From Lentilactobacillus parakefiri (lineage in GTDB: Bacteria; Bacillota; Bacilli; Lactobacillales; Lactobacillaceae): a stretch of DNA of 51,259 nucleotides. A model generated the notes under the pieces. It was given only the letters and a program-made list of their open reading frames with translations, did no database searches and was not told where the DNA came from. Positions within the stretch are counted from its first letter, which is position 1. Each line of letters opens with the position of its first letter. The stretch is taken from positions 1-51,259 of the forward strand of contig NZ_BDGB01000025.1 in NCBI RefSeq assembly GCF_002157585.1, given 5' to 3'. The translations under genes were made by a program, and so were the position numbers. Positions 28,703 through 37,676 of the stretch are shown one piece after another.

Positions 28703-28921
28703 GTGGCTAAAGATAATGTTATTGAAGTTGAAGGAAAAGTCGTTGAAACATTGCCGAATGCAATGTTTCGTGTTGAACTTGAGAACGGACATGAAATTCT
28801 AGCTCATGTTTCTGGTAAGATCCGAATGCATTATATTCGGATCCTTCCGGGAGATAAAGTTACCGTTGAAATGTCTCCTTACGACTTAACCAAGGGACGT
28901 ATTACTTATCGATTTAAGTAG
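28703..28921 (+). CDS. infA: Translation initiation factor IF-1
   Basis: IF-1 is a 72-residue OB-fold protein that occupies the A site during initiation. The sequence [20 protein letters not shown] and [19 protein letters not shown] is typical. It begins with GTG at 28703 after GGAGGTG and is the first gene behind the tandem promoters. Confidence 0.97.
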   Translation: MAKDNVIEVEGKVVETLPNAMFRVELENGHEILAHVSGKIRMHYIRILPGDKVTVEMSPYDLTKGRITYRFK

Positions 28922-28957
28922 TCCTTTTTCGTCATTTTTTTTCGAGGAGGGTTAAAA

Positions 28958-29077
28958 ATGAAAGTACGACCATCAGTACGAAAAATGTGTGAACATTGCA
29001 AGATTATCAAACGAAAAGGCCGAGTAATGGTTATTTGCTCAGCAAACCCAAAGCACAAACAACGCCAAGGTAAATAA
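28958..29077 (+). CDS. rpmJ: 50S ribosomal protein L36
   Basis: L36 is the smallest ribosomal protein, here 39 residues: it starts [19 protein letters not shown] and ends [10 protein letters not shown]. It carries a zinc ribbon (Cys11, Cys14, Cys27, His33), so it is the zinc-bound form. ATG 28958 follows GAGGAGG. It lies between infA and rpsM, its normal place. Confidence 0.96.
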   Translation: MKVRPSVRKMCEHCKIIKRKGRVMVICSANPKHKQRQGK

Positions 29078-29101
29078 ACAAAAACAGGAGGTGTATGCTC
29101 A

Positions 29102-29464
29102 ATGGCTCGTATTGCCGGAATTGATTTACCCCGTGATAAGCGAATTGTCATCGGATTAACTTACATTTTTGGTATTGGTAACACAACTGCTCAAAAAGTC
29201 TTAGCTCAAGCTGGCGTTTCTGAGGATGTTCGTGTACGTGATTTAACACCAGACCAAGAAGACAAAATCCGTGAAGTTGTCGGCGATCTTAAAATCGAAG
29301 GTGACTTACGTCGTGAAGTAAGTATGAACATCAAACGACTCCAAGAAATTGGATCATATCGCGGAATGCGTCATCGTCGTGGCTTGCCAGTTCGTGGTCA
29401 ACATACCAAGAACAATGCCCGCACACGTAAAGGCAGCAAAGCTGCTGCTGGTAGAAGAAAATAA
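29102..29464 (+). CDS. rpsM: 30S ribosomal protein S13
   Basis: S13 bridges the head of the small subunit to the large subunit and touches the P-site tRNA. The 120-residue product starts [20 protein letters not shown] and has [25 protein letters not shown] near its basic end (two blocks). ATG 29102 follows AGGAGGTG. Confidence 0.97.
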   Translation: MARIAGIDLPRDKRIVIGLTYIFGIGNTTAQKVLAQAGVSEDVRVRDLTPDQEDKIREVVGDLKIEGDLRREVSMNIKRLQEIGSYRGMRHRRGLPVRGQHTKNNARTRKGSKAAAGRRK

Positions 29465-29489
29465 TTAAAGAAGGAGGTCATCAGTTTTT

Positions 29490-29879
29490 ATGGTAAACAA
29501 AAAGACAAGTCGTAAACGCCGTGCTAAAAAGAATATTGCCGCTGGTGTTGCACATATCCATTCAACATTCAACAATACTTTAGTTATGATTACCGATACC
29601 ACTGGGAATGCGGTTTCTTGGTCATCAGCTGGTGCATTAGGCTTCCGTGGAAGTCGTAAGTCAACACCTTTTGCTGCTCAAATGGCTGCAGAAGCTGCTG
29701 CTAAGGCATCAATGGAACATGGTATGAAGTCCGTTGAAGTTGCTGTTAAAGGACCAGGTTCAGGACGTGAAGCTGCCATTCGTGCACTTCAAGCTACTGG
29801 ATTGGAAGTTACTGCTATTCGTGATGTTACTCCGGTACCTCACAATGGTTCTCGTCCTCCAAAGCGTCGTCGAGTTTAA
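29490..29879 (+). CDS. rpsK: 30S ribosomal protein S11
   Basis: S11 lies on the platform near the E-site mRNA. The 129-residue product has [20 protein letters not shown] and ends [18 protein letters not shown] 29490 follows AGGAGGTC. An 84-base gap then precedes rpoA. Confidence 0.97.
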   Translation: MVNKKTSRKRRAKKNIAAGVAHIHSTFNNTLVMITDTTGNAVSWSSAGALGFRGSRKSTPFAAQMAAEAAAKASMEHGMKSVEVAVKGPGSGREAAIRALQATGLEVTAIRDVTPVPHNGSRPPKRRRV

Positions 29880-29963
29880 TTAAGACATTCAATATAGTGA
29901 ATTTTACTTGGTTTAAGCATATTGATATTTTGCATGAAGACTCACGCGTTTTGAAAGGGGTTA

Positions 29964-30923
29964 ATGATAAGAATGATTGAATTTGAAAAGCCTAACATTC
30001 ATAAAATTGAAGAAACTAATAATTTTGGTGAAGTTGTCGTTGAACCGCTCGAACGGGGATATGGTACAACTCTCGGAAATTCTTTGAGGCGGACATTATT
30101 ATCATCTCTTCCTGGTGCAGCTGTTACCAGTATCCAGATTGATGATGTACTGCACGAATTTTCGACGATCAAAGGTGTTGTCGAAGATGTTACTCAGATT
30201 ATATTGAATGTTAAGAAAATTTCTTTGAAATTAGATGGGCCAGAAGATGAAGAAGAAAATTTGGAAATCGATGTAATTGGTCCTGCTGACGTTACTGCCG
30301 GTGATATTCAAGCTGACAGTGATGTAACTGTTCTGAACCCTGATTTGCACATCGCTACCGTTGCTGAAGGTGCCACATTTCATATGCGGTTAACTGCCAA
30401 CAAAGGTCGTGGATACGTTTCTGCTGTAGAAAACAAAAAGCGCAGTTCTGAAATGCCTATTGGTGTGCTTCCCGTCGATTCAATTTATACCCCAATCGAA
30501 CGTGTCAACTATCAGGTTGAAAGTACACGGGTTGGTCAACGCGATGATTTTGATAAGCTTACTCTGGATATTTGGACTGATGGTTCAATTACACCGAGCG
30601 AAGCGGTTAGTTTGGCAGCCAAAATTTTAACTGAACATTTAGAGATGTTTGTTGATTTAACTGATGAAGCTAAGAATACCGAAATCATGGTTGAGAAGGA
30701 AGAAACCCACAAAGAAAAAATGCTGGAAATGACAATTGAGGAATTGGACCTATCCGTTCGTTCATACAACTGTCTGAAACGCGCCGGCATTAATACTGTT
30801 CAAGAACTTACGGAAAAGACCGAAGCTGATATGATGAAGGTTCGTAATCTTGGCCGTAAATCACTTGAAGAAGTTAAAGAAAAGCTTGCTGCATTAGGCC
30901 TTTCACTTCGTAAAGAAGACTAA
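29964..30923 (+). CDS. rpoA: DNA-directed RNA polymerase subunit alpha
   Basis: RpoA dimerises to start polymerase assembly and its C-terminal domain binds UP elements and activators. The product shows the N-domain ([19 protein letters not shown], residues about 24-42) and the C-domain ([20 protein letters not shown] and [17 protein letters not shown]). About 319 residues. The start is uncertain by three codons. ATG 29964 lies four bases after GAAAGGGG, while ATG 29973 gives the family's usual [12 protein letters not shown] but is 13 bases away. Confidence 0.95.
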   Translation: MIRMIEFEKPNIHKIEETNNFGEVVVEPLERGYGTTLGNSLRRTLLSSLPGAAVTSIQIDDVLHEFSTIKGVVEDVTQIILNVKKISLKLDGPEDEEENLEIDVIGPADVTAGDIQADSDVTVLNPDLHIATVAEGATFHMRLTANKGRGYVSAVENKKRSSEMPIGVLPVDSIYTPIERVNYQVESTRVGQRDDFDKLTLDIWTDGSITPSEAVSLAAKILTEHLEMFVDLTDEAKNTEIMVEKEETHKEKMLEMTIEELDLSVRSYNCLKRAGINTVQELTEKTEADMMKVRNLGRKSLEEVKEKLAALGLSLRKED

Positions 30924-30951
30924 TAAAGATAAAGAAGGAGGACATCCAATT

Positions 30952-31335
30952 ATGGGTTATCGGAAATTACAACGTAGTAGTGCACATCGTCGCTCATTGC
31001 TTCGTAATCTGACTACTGAATTAATTATTCATGGTCAAATCATTACTACTGAAGCAAAAGCTAAGGAAGTTCGCTCGACTACTGACAAGATGATTTCACT
31101 TGGTAAGCATGGCGACTTACATGCGCGTCGTCAAGCTGCCTCATTTATTCGTGATGTTGTTGCTGATGTTAAAGAAGACGGTGACGATATTAACGTTACG
31201 ACTGCTTTACAAAAGGTATTTGGCGAATTAGCCACAAAGTATGCTGATCGTAATGGTGGATATACACGAATTTTGAAGACTATGCCTCGTCGTGGTGACG
31301 GTGCTCCAATGGTCATTTTAGAGTTAGTTGACTAA
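30952..31335 (+). CDS. rplQ: 50S ribosomal protein L17
   Basis: L17 is a large-subunit protein near the tunnel exit. The 127-residue product starts [20 protein letters not shown] and has the conserved [24 protein letters not shown] 30952 follows AAGGAGGA. It is the last ribosomal gene of the superoperon, followed by a structured element and terminator. Confidence 0.97.
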   Translation: MGYRKLQRSSAHRRSLLRNLTTELIIHGQIITTEAKAKEVRSTTDKMISLGKHGDLHARRQAASFIRDVVADVKEDGDDINVTTALQKVFGELATKYADRNGGYTRILKTMPRRGDGAPMVILELVD

Positions 31336-31401
31336 CTAGTATTAAACCAAATCACATATTTATCACGAGAATCACTCAGGTTTTTGGTATAGAACGTTAT
31401 G

Positions 31402-31479
31402 ATGGTGGAACCCAGTTCCTAGTCTAGTTTGAATGTGGGACTTATCTCATGCACCGATTACTTGTAAGTGATTTTTTTG
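31402..31479 (+). ncRNA. Structured 3' element after rplQ (candidate L17 downstream element)
   Basis: Nested pairings can be seen: GGTG (31404-31407) with CACC (31452-31455), CCCA (31411-31414) with TGGG (31436-31439), and TTC (31416-31418) with GAA (31431-31433). A terminator hairpin follows directly. A conserved RNA, the L17 downstream element, is known from the 3' untranslated region of rplQ in Lactobacillales, and place and host fit. I matched it by position and fold, not by a covariance model. Confidence 0.5.
31457..31479 (+). terminator. Terminator of the ribosomal superoperon
   Basis: ATTACT (31457-31462) pairs with AGTGAT (31467-31472), with one G-T pair, around TGTA. A run of seven T follows. 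The stem is short, so read-through into the ECF genes is likely. I found no convincing promoter between here and ecfA1. Confidence 0.65.
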
Positions 31480-31517
31480 TACATATAGACAACACTTAGA
31501 ACGCCGTGAGGAATATC

Positions 31518-32351
31518 ATGAAGGACATTATTCAAATTAAAAATATTTCATTCAATTATCCTGACCAAGAACGACTCTTTACTAACTTTTCGATGAACAT
31601 TCATGAAGGCGAGTGGACTGCAATTATCGGCCAAAACGGGAGCGGCAAAAGTACCTTGGCTCGGTTAATTGATGGCCTGATTGTTCTGAAATCCGGCCAA
31701 ATTGTTGTTGACGGTCTGACCGTTAATGATGAAAATATCTTTGATATTCGCAATAAGATTGGCATGGTTTTTCAAAATCCTGAAGACCAGTTTGTTGGTG
31801 CAACTGTTGAGGATGATGTCGCCTTTGGTCTCGAGAATCGTCAAATTCCCCGTGAAAAGATGCAGCAAATCGTGGAGAACAGTCTCAAGCAGGTCGGAAT
31901 GTGGGACTTTCGTGACCGGATTCCTGCAAACTTGTCTGGCGGCCAGAAACAGCGAGTAGCAATTGCGGGAATTATTGCGCTTAGTCCAAAAATTATTATT
32001 TTAGATGAAGCCACTAGTATGCTTGATCCCCGTGGGCGACAAGAGATTCTGAAGTTGGTTGATAAAATCAAACATGATAACGACCTCACCGTCATCTCAA
32101 TCACCCACGATATTGATGAGGCGGCTGGCGCAGATCAGGTCATTGTTGTAAATAAGGGCAAAGTCGTCGAAGCTGATCAACCTGATAAAATTTTTGGTGA
32201 CATCAACAAATTGACGTCAATCGGGCTATCAGCCCCCTTCACCTCCGAATTACTGTCCGCCCTCAGAAAACGTGGAGTCGACTCACCTAGTCAATATCTC
32301 AATGATCAGAGGTTAATTACATGGATCAAACAATTAATTTCAAGCAAGTAA
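31518..32351 (+). CDS. ecfA1: ECF transporter ATPase EcfA1
   Basis: EcfA1 and EcfA2 are the paired ATPases of energy-coupling factor transporters, which import vitamins and related nutrients with exchangeable S components. The 277-residue product has Walker [10 protein letters not shown] (about residues 36-44), the Q-loop, the ABC signature [13 protein letters not shown] and Walker [14 protein letters not shown] start at ATG 31518 ([12 protein letters not shown]) with GTGAGGA upstream. GTG 31506 is part of that site. Its 3' end overlaps ecfA2 by 31 bases. Confidence 0.95.
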   Translation: MKDIIQIKNISFNYPDQERLFTNFSMNIHEGEWTAIIGQNGSGKSTLARLIDGLIVLKSGQIVVDGLTVNDENIFDIRNKIGMVFQNPEDQFVGATVEDDVAFGLENRQIPREKMQQIVENSLKQVGMWDFRDRIPANLSGGQKQRVAIAGIIALSPKIIILDEATSMLDPRGRQEILKLVDKIKHDNDLTVISITHDIDEAAGADQVIVVNKGKVVEADQPDKIFGDINKLTSIGLSAPFTSELLSALRKRGVDSPSQYLNDQRLITWIKQLISSK

Positions 32352-33196
32352 CGCATACTTATCAAGCAGGTACCCCATTTGCTCAAAACGCCTTGAGCCA
32401 GGTGTCTGTCACCATTGCTGGTGGGTCGTTTACAGCGATTATTGGCCATACCGGTAGTGGCAAGTCCACTTTGGTCCAGCATATTAATGCGCTTCTTAAG
32501 CCGACTGCCGGAGAGATCAAAGTATCCGGTCGGACGATTACACCTGCCACCACTAATAAAAATTTAAAACAACTTCGTAAGCACGTCGGAATGGTTTTTC
32601 AATTTCCGGAAAAACAGTTGTTTGAAGAAACGGTGATCAAGGATATCATGTTTGGCCCCAAAAATTATGGCGTGTCCGATGAAGAAGCGAGGTTAGACGC
32701 CAAGCAGGCAATGGGGTTAGTCGGCCTTGATGGCTCTTTACAAGACAAGTCGCCATTTGATCTTTCCGGTGGCCAAATGAGAAGAGTTGCGATTGCTGGC
32801 GTATTGGCGATGAAGCCGGAGATCTTAATCCTTGATGAACCCACTGCTGGCCTGGATCCGCGTGGCCATAAAGAAATTATGGACTTGGCTGAAAAACTTC
32901 ATCAACAGCAGGGGATGACGATTATTTTGGTGACGCATCAAATGGATGATGTTGTCGACTACGCTTCCGATGTTATTGTGATGGATCAAGGTAAGGTTGT
33001 TAAACATGGTGAGCCGAAAGATATTTTCTCGGATCCTGAATGGGTTTATGACATGCATCTGGATTTACCTAGTGCTGCAGAATTTGCCTGTCGATTGATC
33101 ACAGCAGGGGTTCCACTCAAAACCATTCCACTAACGATCGATAAATTAGCGGATGCAATTGTGGGCGTTATCCAAGGAGGGCAATCACATGAGTAA
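32321..33196 (+). CDS. ecfA2: ECF transporter ATPase EcfA2
   Basis: EcfA2 is the second ATPase of the ECF module. The 291-residue product has Walker [10 protein letters not shown], the Q-loop [13 protein letters not shown] (the form typical of EcfA2), the signature [13 protein letters not shown] and Walker [15 protein letters not shown] 32321 lies within the end of ecfA1, with AGAGGT upstream. It overlaps ecfT by eight bases, so the three subunits are coupled in translation. Confidence 0.95.
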   Translation: MDQTINFKQVTHTYQAGTPFAQNALSQVSVTIAGGSFTAIIGHTGSGKSTLVQHINALLKPTAGEIKVSGRTITPATTNKNLKQLRKHVGMVFQFPEKQLFEETVIKDIMFGPKNYGVSDEEARLDAKQAMGLVGLDGSLQDKSPFDLSGGQMRRVAIAGVLAMKPEILILDEPTAGLDPRGHKEIMDLAEKLHQQQGMTIILVTHQMDDVVDYASDVIVMDQGKVVKHGEPKDIFSDPEWVYDMHLDLPSAAEFACRLITAGVPLKTIPLTIDKLADAIVGVIQGGQSHE

Positions 33197-33986
33197 TTTT
33201 TTATTCGGTCGATACCTTCCTGGCAGCTCATGGGTTCATCAAATGAGTCCGCAATCCAAATTGATGCTGAGCTTTTATTTTGTGGTGGTCATTTTCTTTG
33301 CCAATAATATCTGGACCTATGCTGCATTAAGTGGGTTGATTCTTTTAGTCGTCCTCATGTCAGGCGTATCGATTGGTTATTTTCTGAAAGGAATCAGGCC
33401 ACTGATTTGGTTGATTGTTTTTACCGTCCTACTGCAGATTTTATTCAGCAGTGGGGGGCATGTATATTGGCACTTTGGCCCGTTTTCAATCAGCGACACC
33501 AGTTTAATTAACGGTGGCTTCATGTTTATCAGATGTCTGTTGATTATTATGATTTCGACGGTTCTCACTTTGACGACCACACCGTTGGCCATCGCGGATG
33601 GGGTTCAAACGGTTTTACGACCACTCAAAAAAGTTCACTTTCCAGTGGATACATTGGCACTGATGCTTTCAATTGCATTGCGCTTTGTCCCCACCTTGAT
33701 GGACGAAATGGAAACAATTTTGAATGCCCAGCGGTCCCGTGGGGTTGACTTCGGGTCAGGAAGCTTGCGCCATCGGATTTCTGCGGCTGTTCCACTGCTC
33801 GTTCCATTATTTACTGGCGCGATCAATCATGCAGAAAACCTATCAACTGCAATGGAAGCCCGCGGTTTTACCGACAGTGAACACCGAAGCAAATATCGGG
33901 TCTACCGGTGGCAGCGAAAAGACACCATCAGTTGGGCAGTCTTTTTATTGATAGGTATTTTAGTTTTATTTATAAGAAAGAGTTGA
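33189..33986 (+). CDS. ecfT: ECF transporter transmembrane subunit EcfT
   Basis: EcfT is the membrane scaffold that joins the ATPases to any S component. The 265-residue product has several hydrophobic segments (from about residue 28), then two Arg-containing coupling motifs, AQRSRG and AMEARG, that dock into the ATPases. I start at ATG 33189 ([15 protein letters not shown]) with AAGGAGGG just upstream, inside ecfA2. truA follows one base after its stop. Confidence 0.95.
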   Translation: MSNFLFGRYLPGSSWVHQMSPQSKLMLSFYFVVVIFFANNIWTYAALSGLILLVVLMSGVSIGYFLKGIRPLIWLIVFTVLLQILFSSGGHVYWHFGPFSISDTSLINGGFMFIRCLLIIMISTVLTLTTTPLAIADGVQTVLRPLKKVHFPVDTLALMLSIALRFVPTLMDEMETILNAQRSRGVDFGSGSLRHRISAAVPLLVPLFTGAINHAENLSTAMEARGFTDSEHRSKYRVYRWQRKDTISWAVFLLIGILVLFIRKS

Positions 33987-33987
33987 G

Positions 33988-34791
33988 GTGTTCAACATTC
34001 GATATAAAGTGACGTTGGCCTACGACGGGACACTGTTTAGTGGCTTTGAGCGGCAACCAAAACGCAGGACGATTGAGGGCGTCTTAACCCAAAAAGTGAA
34101 TGTTATGGCTAAAAATCCTAATCCGCCGATTGTCGTTTATGGCTCTGGGAGAACAGATGCTGGCGTTCATGCGCTTGGACAAGTTGTCCATTTTGATTTT
34201 CCATTTGATCTGCCGACCAAAGCAATTTATCGGGGTCTTAACAGCTTATTGCCGCTCGATATGGAAATTAAAAAAGCTGAAAAGGTATCCGACACTTTTC
34301 ATGCCCGCTATGATGTGTCCGGTAAACGATATGTCTATCGTCTGGATTTGGGTGAATTTAAGAATCCTTTCAAACGAAACTATACCGGCAACTGGCGTTT
34401 TCCAATCGATATTGAACGGGTTCAGACTGCAATGAAGGACTTTGTGGGTGAACATGATTTTTCAAGTTTTGTTGCCTCAGGGTCAACCGCTCGTTCCAAT
34501 GTCCGAACAATTTATGAAGCGAAAGCAATTTTGGACAAACAGGCCAATGAAATTCAACTTGAGTTCTATGGCAATGGCTTCCTCTATAACATGGTTCGAA
34601 TCATGGTGGGGGTAGTTGTTGAGATTGGCTCTCAAATGCGTCCTGAGCACGATATATTGCGCTTATATGATGTGAAGGATCGTGACCAGGCACGGCGAAC
34701 CATGCCGGCATCTGGTTTGTACTTAAAAAAAGTGTATTATGAGGGTGAAGATCCAAAACACCCGACAAAATTGCCAAAACGACAACGATAA
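33988..34791 (+). CDS. truA: tRNA pseudouridine(38-40) synthase TruA
   Basis: TruA makes pseudouridine at positions 38-40 of the tRNA anticodon stem. The product of about 267 residues has the catalytic aspartate in YGSGRTDAGVHALGQVVHF and the late motif NGFLYNMVRIMVG. The start is unclear. GTG 33988 overlaps the best ribosome binding site (GAGGTG, 33985-33990), while the family start (about MxRYKVTLAYDGT) would fall at the ATT codon 33997, at ideal distance. It is the last gene of the ecf operon, an arrangement common in Firmicutes. Confidence 0.94.
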   Translation: MFNIRYKVTLAYDGTLFSGFERQPKRRTIEGVLTQKVNVMAKNPNPPIVVYGSGRTDAGVHALGQVVHFDFPFDLPTKAIYRGLNSLLPLDMEIKKAEKVSDTFHARYDVSGKRYVYRLDLGEFKNPFKRNYTGNWRFPIDIERVQTAMKDFVGEHDFSSFVASGSTARSNVRTIYEAKAILDKQANEIQLEFYGNGFLYNMVRIMVGVVVEIGSQMRPEHDILRLYDVKDRDQARRTMPASGLYLKKVYYEGEDPKHPTKLPKRQR

Positions 34792-34804
34792 ATTAGGAAA
34801 CTAA

Positions 34805-34833
34805 TTGACTTTTACGGTAATAATTTGTATTAT
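34805..34833 (+). promoter_or_regulatory. Promoter of rplM-rpsI
   Basis: TTGACT (34805-34810), a 17-base spacer and TATTAT (34828-34833). A small hairpin AATTAG-GAAA-CTAATT (34791-34806) overlaps the truA stop codon and the -35 box. Confidence 0.8.
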
Positions 34834-34839
34834 GTTAGT

Positions 34840-34904
34840 TGGTATTGTTTGCCCCACGATAAGCCCCGGAATCTTATTTGGTGTCGAACAAACACAGGAA
34901 CAAT
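34840..34904 (+). ncRNA. L13-type ribosomal protein leader
   Basis: TGTTTG (34846-34851) pairs with CAAACA (34889-34894). Inside it CAC (34855-34857) pairs with GTG (34881-34883) and ATAAG (34859-34863) with CTTAT (34873-34877). The GTGTCGAACAAAC block before the rplM start resembles the L13 leader known upstream of rplM-rpsI in low-GC Gram-positive bacteria. It probably lets L13 or L13-S9 surplus lower expression of the operon. Confidence 0.75.
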
Positions 34905-34917
34905 GGAGGAATATACA

Positions 34918-35361
34918 GTGCGTACAACTTATATGGCAAAACCTGGTGAAGTAGAACGTAAATGGTACGTTGTTGACGCAACAGACGTATCTCTTGGACG
35001 TTTATCATCAGCAGTAGCATCAATTTTAAGAGGTAAGAATAAACCAACATTCACACCCAACGTAGATACTGGGGATAATGTGATTGTTATTAATGCAAGC
35101 AAAGTAGGTCTGACTGGTCATAAAGACACTCGTAAGATCTATTATCATCACAGCCGCTTCATTGGTGGCTTAAAGCAACGAACTGCCGGTGATTTGCGCG
35201 CTAAGAATCCCGAAAAGTTAATTGAAACTTCCGTTAAAGGAATGCTTCCTCATGGAACATTAGGTCATAAAATTGGTTTGAAGTTACATGTCTATGCAGG
35301 TCCTGCACACGATCATCAAGCTCAAAAACCAGAAGTATTAGACATTAATAACCTAATTTAA
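34918..35361 (+). CDS. rplM: 50S ribosomal protein L13
   Basis: L13 is an early assembly protein of the large subunit. The 147-residue product starts [20 protein letters not shown] and contains [15 protein letters not shown]-like sequence ([17 protein letters not shown]) and [12 protein letters not shown] start at GTG 34918 after GGAGGA. The frame is open back to the promoter, but that part is the leader RNA. It is paired with rpsI after 13 bases. Confidence 0.97.
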   Translation: MRTTYMAKPGEVERKWYVVDATDVSLGRLSSAVASILRGKNKPTFTPNVDTGDNVIVINASKVGLTGHKDTRKIYYHHSRFIGGLKQRTAGDLRAKNPEKLIETSVKGMLPHGTLGHKIGLKLHVYAGPAHDHQAQKPEVLDINNLI

Positions 35362-35374
35362 GGAGGAATTCACT

Positions 35375-35767
35375 TTGGCTCAAGTACAATATCGCGGCAC
35401 TGGCCGTCGTAAAGATTCAGTTGCTCGAGTACGTTTAGTACCCGGAACTGGCAAAATTATTATGAATGACAAAGCAATCGAAGATTATATTCCATTTGCT
35501 AACTTGCGTGAAGTTGTTGTGCAACCATTCAACGTAACTGAGACTTTGGGTAACTATGATACCTTGGTTAATGTTAACGGTGGTGGATTCTCCGGTCAAG
35601 CCGGCGCAACCCGTCATGGGATTGCTCGTGCCTTGCTCGCAGTTGATCCTGACTTCCGTGGACCGTTGAAGCGTGCAGGTTTGTTGACCCGTGACGCACG
35701 AATGAAAGAACGTAAGAAGCCAGGTCTTAAAAAAGCCCGTAAAGCTTCACAATTCTCAAAGCGTTAA
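35375..35767 (+). CDS. rpsI: 30S ribosomal protein S9
   Basis: S9 reaches the P-site tRNA anticodon with its C-terminal tail. The 130-residue product starts [20 protein letters not shown] and ends in the conserved [11 protein letters not shown]. It uses TTG at 35375 after AAGGAGGA. A terminator follows. Confidence 0.97.
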   Translation: MAQVQYRGTGRRKDSVARVRLVPGTGKIIMNDKAIEDYIPFANLREVVVQPFNVTETLGNYDTLVNVNGGGFSGQAGATRHGIARALLAVDPDFRGPLKRAGLLTRDARMKERKKPGLKKARKASQFSKR

Positions 35768-35787
35768 ACTATTTTTTGTTTCTGCAA

Positions 35788-35816
35788 AACACTTCTCTTC
35801 GGAGGAGTGTTTTTTT
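35788..35816 (+). terminator. Terminator of rplM-rpsI
   Basis: AACACTTCTC (35788-35797) pairs with GAGGAGTGTT (35802-35811), with one G-T pair, around a C(UUCG)G tetraloop. A run of six T follows. Confidence 0.93.
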
Positions 35817-35864
35817 ATTGAGAATACTTTAAGCTTACCGTTAAACTAACATTCTCCGGCAAAA

Positions 35865-35896
35865 TTGTATTAGAATACAATCCGTTATTGTATAAT
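35865..35896 (+). promoter_or_regulatory. Palindromic operator and promoter of the ECF S component
   Basis: A perfect palindrome with 7-base arms, TTGTATTAGAATACAA (35865-35880), ends ten bases before TATAAT (35891-35896). It covers the place where the -35 box should be (TATTAG at 17-base spacing, a poor match; TTGTAT at 20-base spacing). A repressor or activator bound here would act on the S-component gene. I do not recognise the regulator. Confidence 0.6.
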
Positions 35897-35927
35897 AGTG
35901 CCAACAACTTTAAAGGGGTAAGATCAC

Positions 35928-36524
35928 ATGCCTGTTAAGAAAAACACACTACGGCTAAACATGTTGGCAATGTTTATTGCAATCATTCTGCTGCAAACAT
36001 CGATTCCTTTAATCGGGTACATCCCAATTGGTCCACTTGAAATCACAATTATCCCGATGACGGTTGTCGTCGCAACAGTCCTACTTGGAACCGTAGACGG
36101 AGCCATTATTGGTGGCATCTGGGGGCTGACAACTTTTGTTCGGGCATTTGTCTGGCCGACTAGTCCACTAGCCGCAATTGTCTTCGTTAACCCGATTATT
36201 TCCGTGATTCCTCGGATTATGATTGGCGTTGTGGCCGGTGTGACATATACGTATCTCAAAAAGCACTTTAAAAGCCAGACAGCAAGCATTTCTGTCGCCG
36301 CCGTCCTTGGTTCTTTAACCAATACGGTACTTGTGCTGGGGCTCATTTATCTGTTTTATAAAGCTAAAGCACCGCAACTCTACCAGATTAATATCAAAGA
36401 GCTGTTACCATATTTGTTAGGGGTTGTCGGAACAAACGGAATTCCTGAAGCAATTTTCAGCGGGATTGTCACCCCAATGATTGGTGTGCCGGTTAAAAAG
36501 ATTTTTGACCGGACTGGAAGATAA
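35928..36524 (+). CDS. ECF transporter S component, pantothenate (PanT)-like
   Basis: S components are small membrane proteins that bind one nutrient and share the EcfA1-EcfA2-EcfT module encoded 2 kb upstream. The 198-residue product has about six hydrophobic segments. It has the AxxxA motif in the first one (AMFIA, residues 14-18) that packs on EcfT. The run IPIGPLEITIIPMTVVVATV and the loop RAFVWPTSPLA resemble the PanT group of lactobacilli, so pantothenate is the best guess. ATG 35928 follows AAAGGGG. It stands alone between terminators with its own palindromic operator. Substrate confidence is moderate; family confidence is high. Confidence 0.85.
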   Translation: MPVKKNTLRLNMLAMFIAIILLQTSIPLIGYIPIGPLEITIIPMTVVVATVLLGTVDGAIIGGIWGLTTFVRAFVWPTSPLAAIVFVNPIISVIPRIMIGVVAGVTYTYLKKHFKSQTASISVAAVLGSLTNTVLVLGLIYLFYKAKAPQLYQINIKELLPYLLGVVGTNGIPEAIFSGIVTPMIGVPVKKIFDRTGR

Positions 36525-36528
36525 AAAA

Positions 36529-36556
36529 TAGACCTTGCACAGATATGCAAGGTCTA
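36529..36556. terminator. Bidirectional terminator
   Basis: TAGACCTTGCA (36529-36539) pairs perfectly with TGCAAGGTCTA (36546-36556) around CAGATA. The minus-strand side ends in six T, and the plus-strand side in CTTTTAAA. It closes both the S-component gene and the converging DUF2187 gene. Confidence 0.9.
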
Positions 36557-36567
36557 CTTTTAAATCA

Positions 36568-36864
36568 TTATTTCTTGTTTGACTTTTTAGCCTTTGGGGA
36601 CTTGGGTTCGTCTTCATCGGCTTCATCTTCAACTTCGGGTTGAGGGGCAGCCTTGATCATTTTGAGATGACGGTTATTGATGACAACCTTCTTGTGGTAC
36701 TTGTCAATAATTTCAGGATCATCCGATTCAAAAGTGATTAAAAATGAGTTGGTGTAACTCTTATCCACGAAACCGGTAAACGTCTGCTTTTCGATCTTGA
36801 ATGAAACCTCATCACCAACATGAAATTTTGATTGTGCTTCTGATACTTCGGTGTTTTTAGCCAT
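36568..36864 (-). CDS. DUF2187 family protein of unknown function
   Basis: A 98-residue soluble protein. Residues 13-72 (FHVGDEVSFKIEKQTFTGFV ... KKVVINNRHLKMI) look like the small SH3/KOW-like barrel of DUF2187. The tail after residue 73 is acidic then lysine-rich (EDEADEDEPKSPKAKKSNKK) and probably disordered. No function is known for the family. The barrel type would suit nucleic acid binding, but that is a guess. ATG 36864 has GGAGATG upstream. It is divergent from the glucosaminidase gene. Confidence 0.75.
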   Translation of the reverse strand: MAKNTEVSEAQSKFHVGDEVSFKIEKQTFTGFVDKSYTNSFLITFESDDPEIIDKYHKKVVINNRHLKMIKAAPQPEVEDEADEDEPKSPKAKKSNKK

Positions 36865-36898
36865 TGGTTTTCATCTCCAGATTTAAGTGTCAGCTGAT

Positions 36899-36927
36899 AA
36901 CATAACCGAAATTACCTAATTTGTCAA
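36899..36927 (-). promoter_or_regulatory. Promoter of the DUF2187 gene
   Basis: On the minus strand TTGACA (36927-36922), 17 bases and TATGTT (36904-36899). The -35 box lies within the left arm of the inverted repeat at 36921-36955. Confidence 0.75.
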
Positions 36928-36955
36928 TTTTTACGTACTTATAAAAATTGAACAA
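36921..36955. repeat. Inverted repeat between divergent promoters
   Basis: CAATTTTTA (36925-36933) and TAAAAATTG (36942-36950) are perfect inverted copies. Allowing one extra base, the pairing extends to TTGT and ACAA on the outside (13 bases per arm). It covers the -35 box of the minus-strand promoter and ends 15 bases before the -35 box of the plus-strand promoter, so a protein bound here could act on both. Confidence 0.55.
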
Positions 36956-36969
36956 ATCGTAAATTTCGT

Positions 36970-36998
36970 TTGTCTTTATTCGGATTTATCGTTAAAAT
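36970..36998 (+). promoter_or_regulatory. Promoter of the glucosaminidase gene
   Basis: TTGTCT (36970-36975), a 17-base spacer and TAAAAT (36993-36998). The transcript would start near 37005, which rules out the TTG at 36970 as a start codon and supports TTG 37030. Confidence 0.75.
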
Positions 36999-37029
36999 TA
37001 ATTTTAAAGTTAGAAAGTTTGAGGATGGA

Positions 37030-37662
37030 TTGGCAAAATATAAGAAGGGGCGGAAACGCCGAGCAAAAAAAGCAAACACCGTTTTGATGCTGATTCTAGT
37101 GGCATGCGGATTAGTGATTATTTTTGGTTTCCACGCGTTGTACGAAAATGGTTATCATTCGAACAATATTCAAAGTTCGAACGACGGGGTTGCCGTTGAG
37201 CACCGTAAGTTTATTGACAAATTGGCGCCACAAGCTCAGCGACTGCAGGGCCAATATAATATTTTACCAAGTATTACATTGGCCCAAGCCATTTTGGAAT
37301 CTGATTGGGGCACCAGCAAACTTGCCAGTCAGTATTACAATTTATTTGGTGTTAAGGCTCAGGACGATACGACTAATTCGGTTTACTTGAATACACAGGA
37401 ATTTGTCAACGGCCGATACGTGACCATCAAGGCCCGGTTCCAGGTATATCGGGATTGGAATGAATCCTTGGCTGATCACGCCAAATTGCTCGCATATGGC
37501 ACGAAATGGAACCCACAGCAGTACAAGGACGTGGTGGCCGCAAACAACTACCTGCAGGCCGCTGATGGCCTTCAACAGGATGGCTATGCCACCGACCCCG
37601 CTTATACTAAAAAATTGATCGCCATCATCAAACAATATAAACTTTACCAGTATGATGACTAG
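37030..37662 (+). CDS. Membrane-anchored N-acetylglucosaminidase
   Basis: The 210-residue product has a lysine/arginine-rich cytoplasmic head (residues 1-15), one transmembrane segment (about 16-38, [18 protein letters not shown]) and an outside glucosaminidase domain (PF01832 type, about 60-208). Glu90 in [16 protein letters not shown] is the expected catalytic acid, and YYNLFGVKA and [15 protein letters not shown] are conserved. It probably cuts the glycan chains of peptidoglycan near the membrane. I start at TTG 37030 after GAGGATGG, because the promoter lies further upstream. xpt follows after 14 bases. Confidence 0.88.
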   Translation: MAKYKKGRKRRAKKANTVLMLILVACGLVIIFGFHALYENGYHSNNIQSSNDGVAVEHRKFIDKLAPQAQRLQGQYNILPSITLAQAILESDWGTSKLASQYYNLFGVKAQDDTTNSVYLNTQEFVNGRYVTIKARFQVYRDWNESLADHAKLLAYGTKWNPQQYKDVVAANNYLQAADGLQQDGYATDPAYTKKLIAIIKQYKLYQYDD

Positions 37663-37676
37663 AAAGGAATTTTGAG

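Noticed and set aside
34825-34917. Longer rplM with about 31 extra residues
   Set aside because: The extension overlaps the -10 box and the L13-type leader. GTG 34918 with GGAGGA gives the family start.
35924-36346. 140-codon minus-strand frame opposite the S-component gene
   Set aside because: The plus-strand gene has clear membrane segments and an AxxxA motif. The antisense frame is a shadow.
36970-37029. Upstream TTG start for the glucosaminidase
   Set aside because: It coincides with the -35 box of the gene's promoter, so it would not be in the mRNA.
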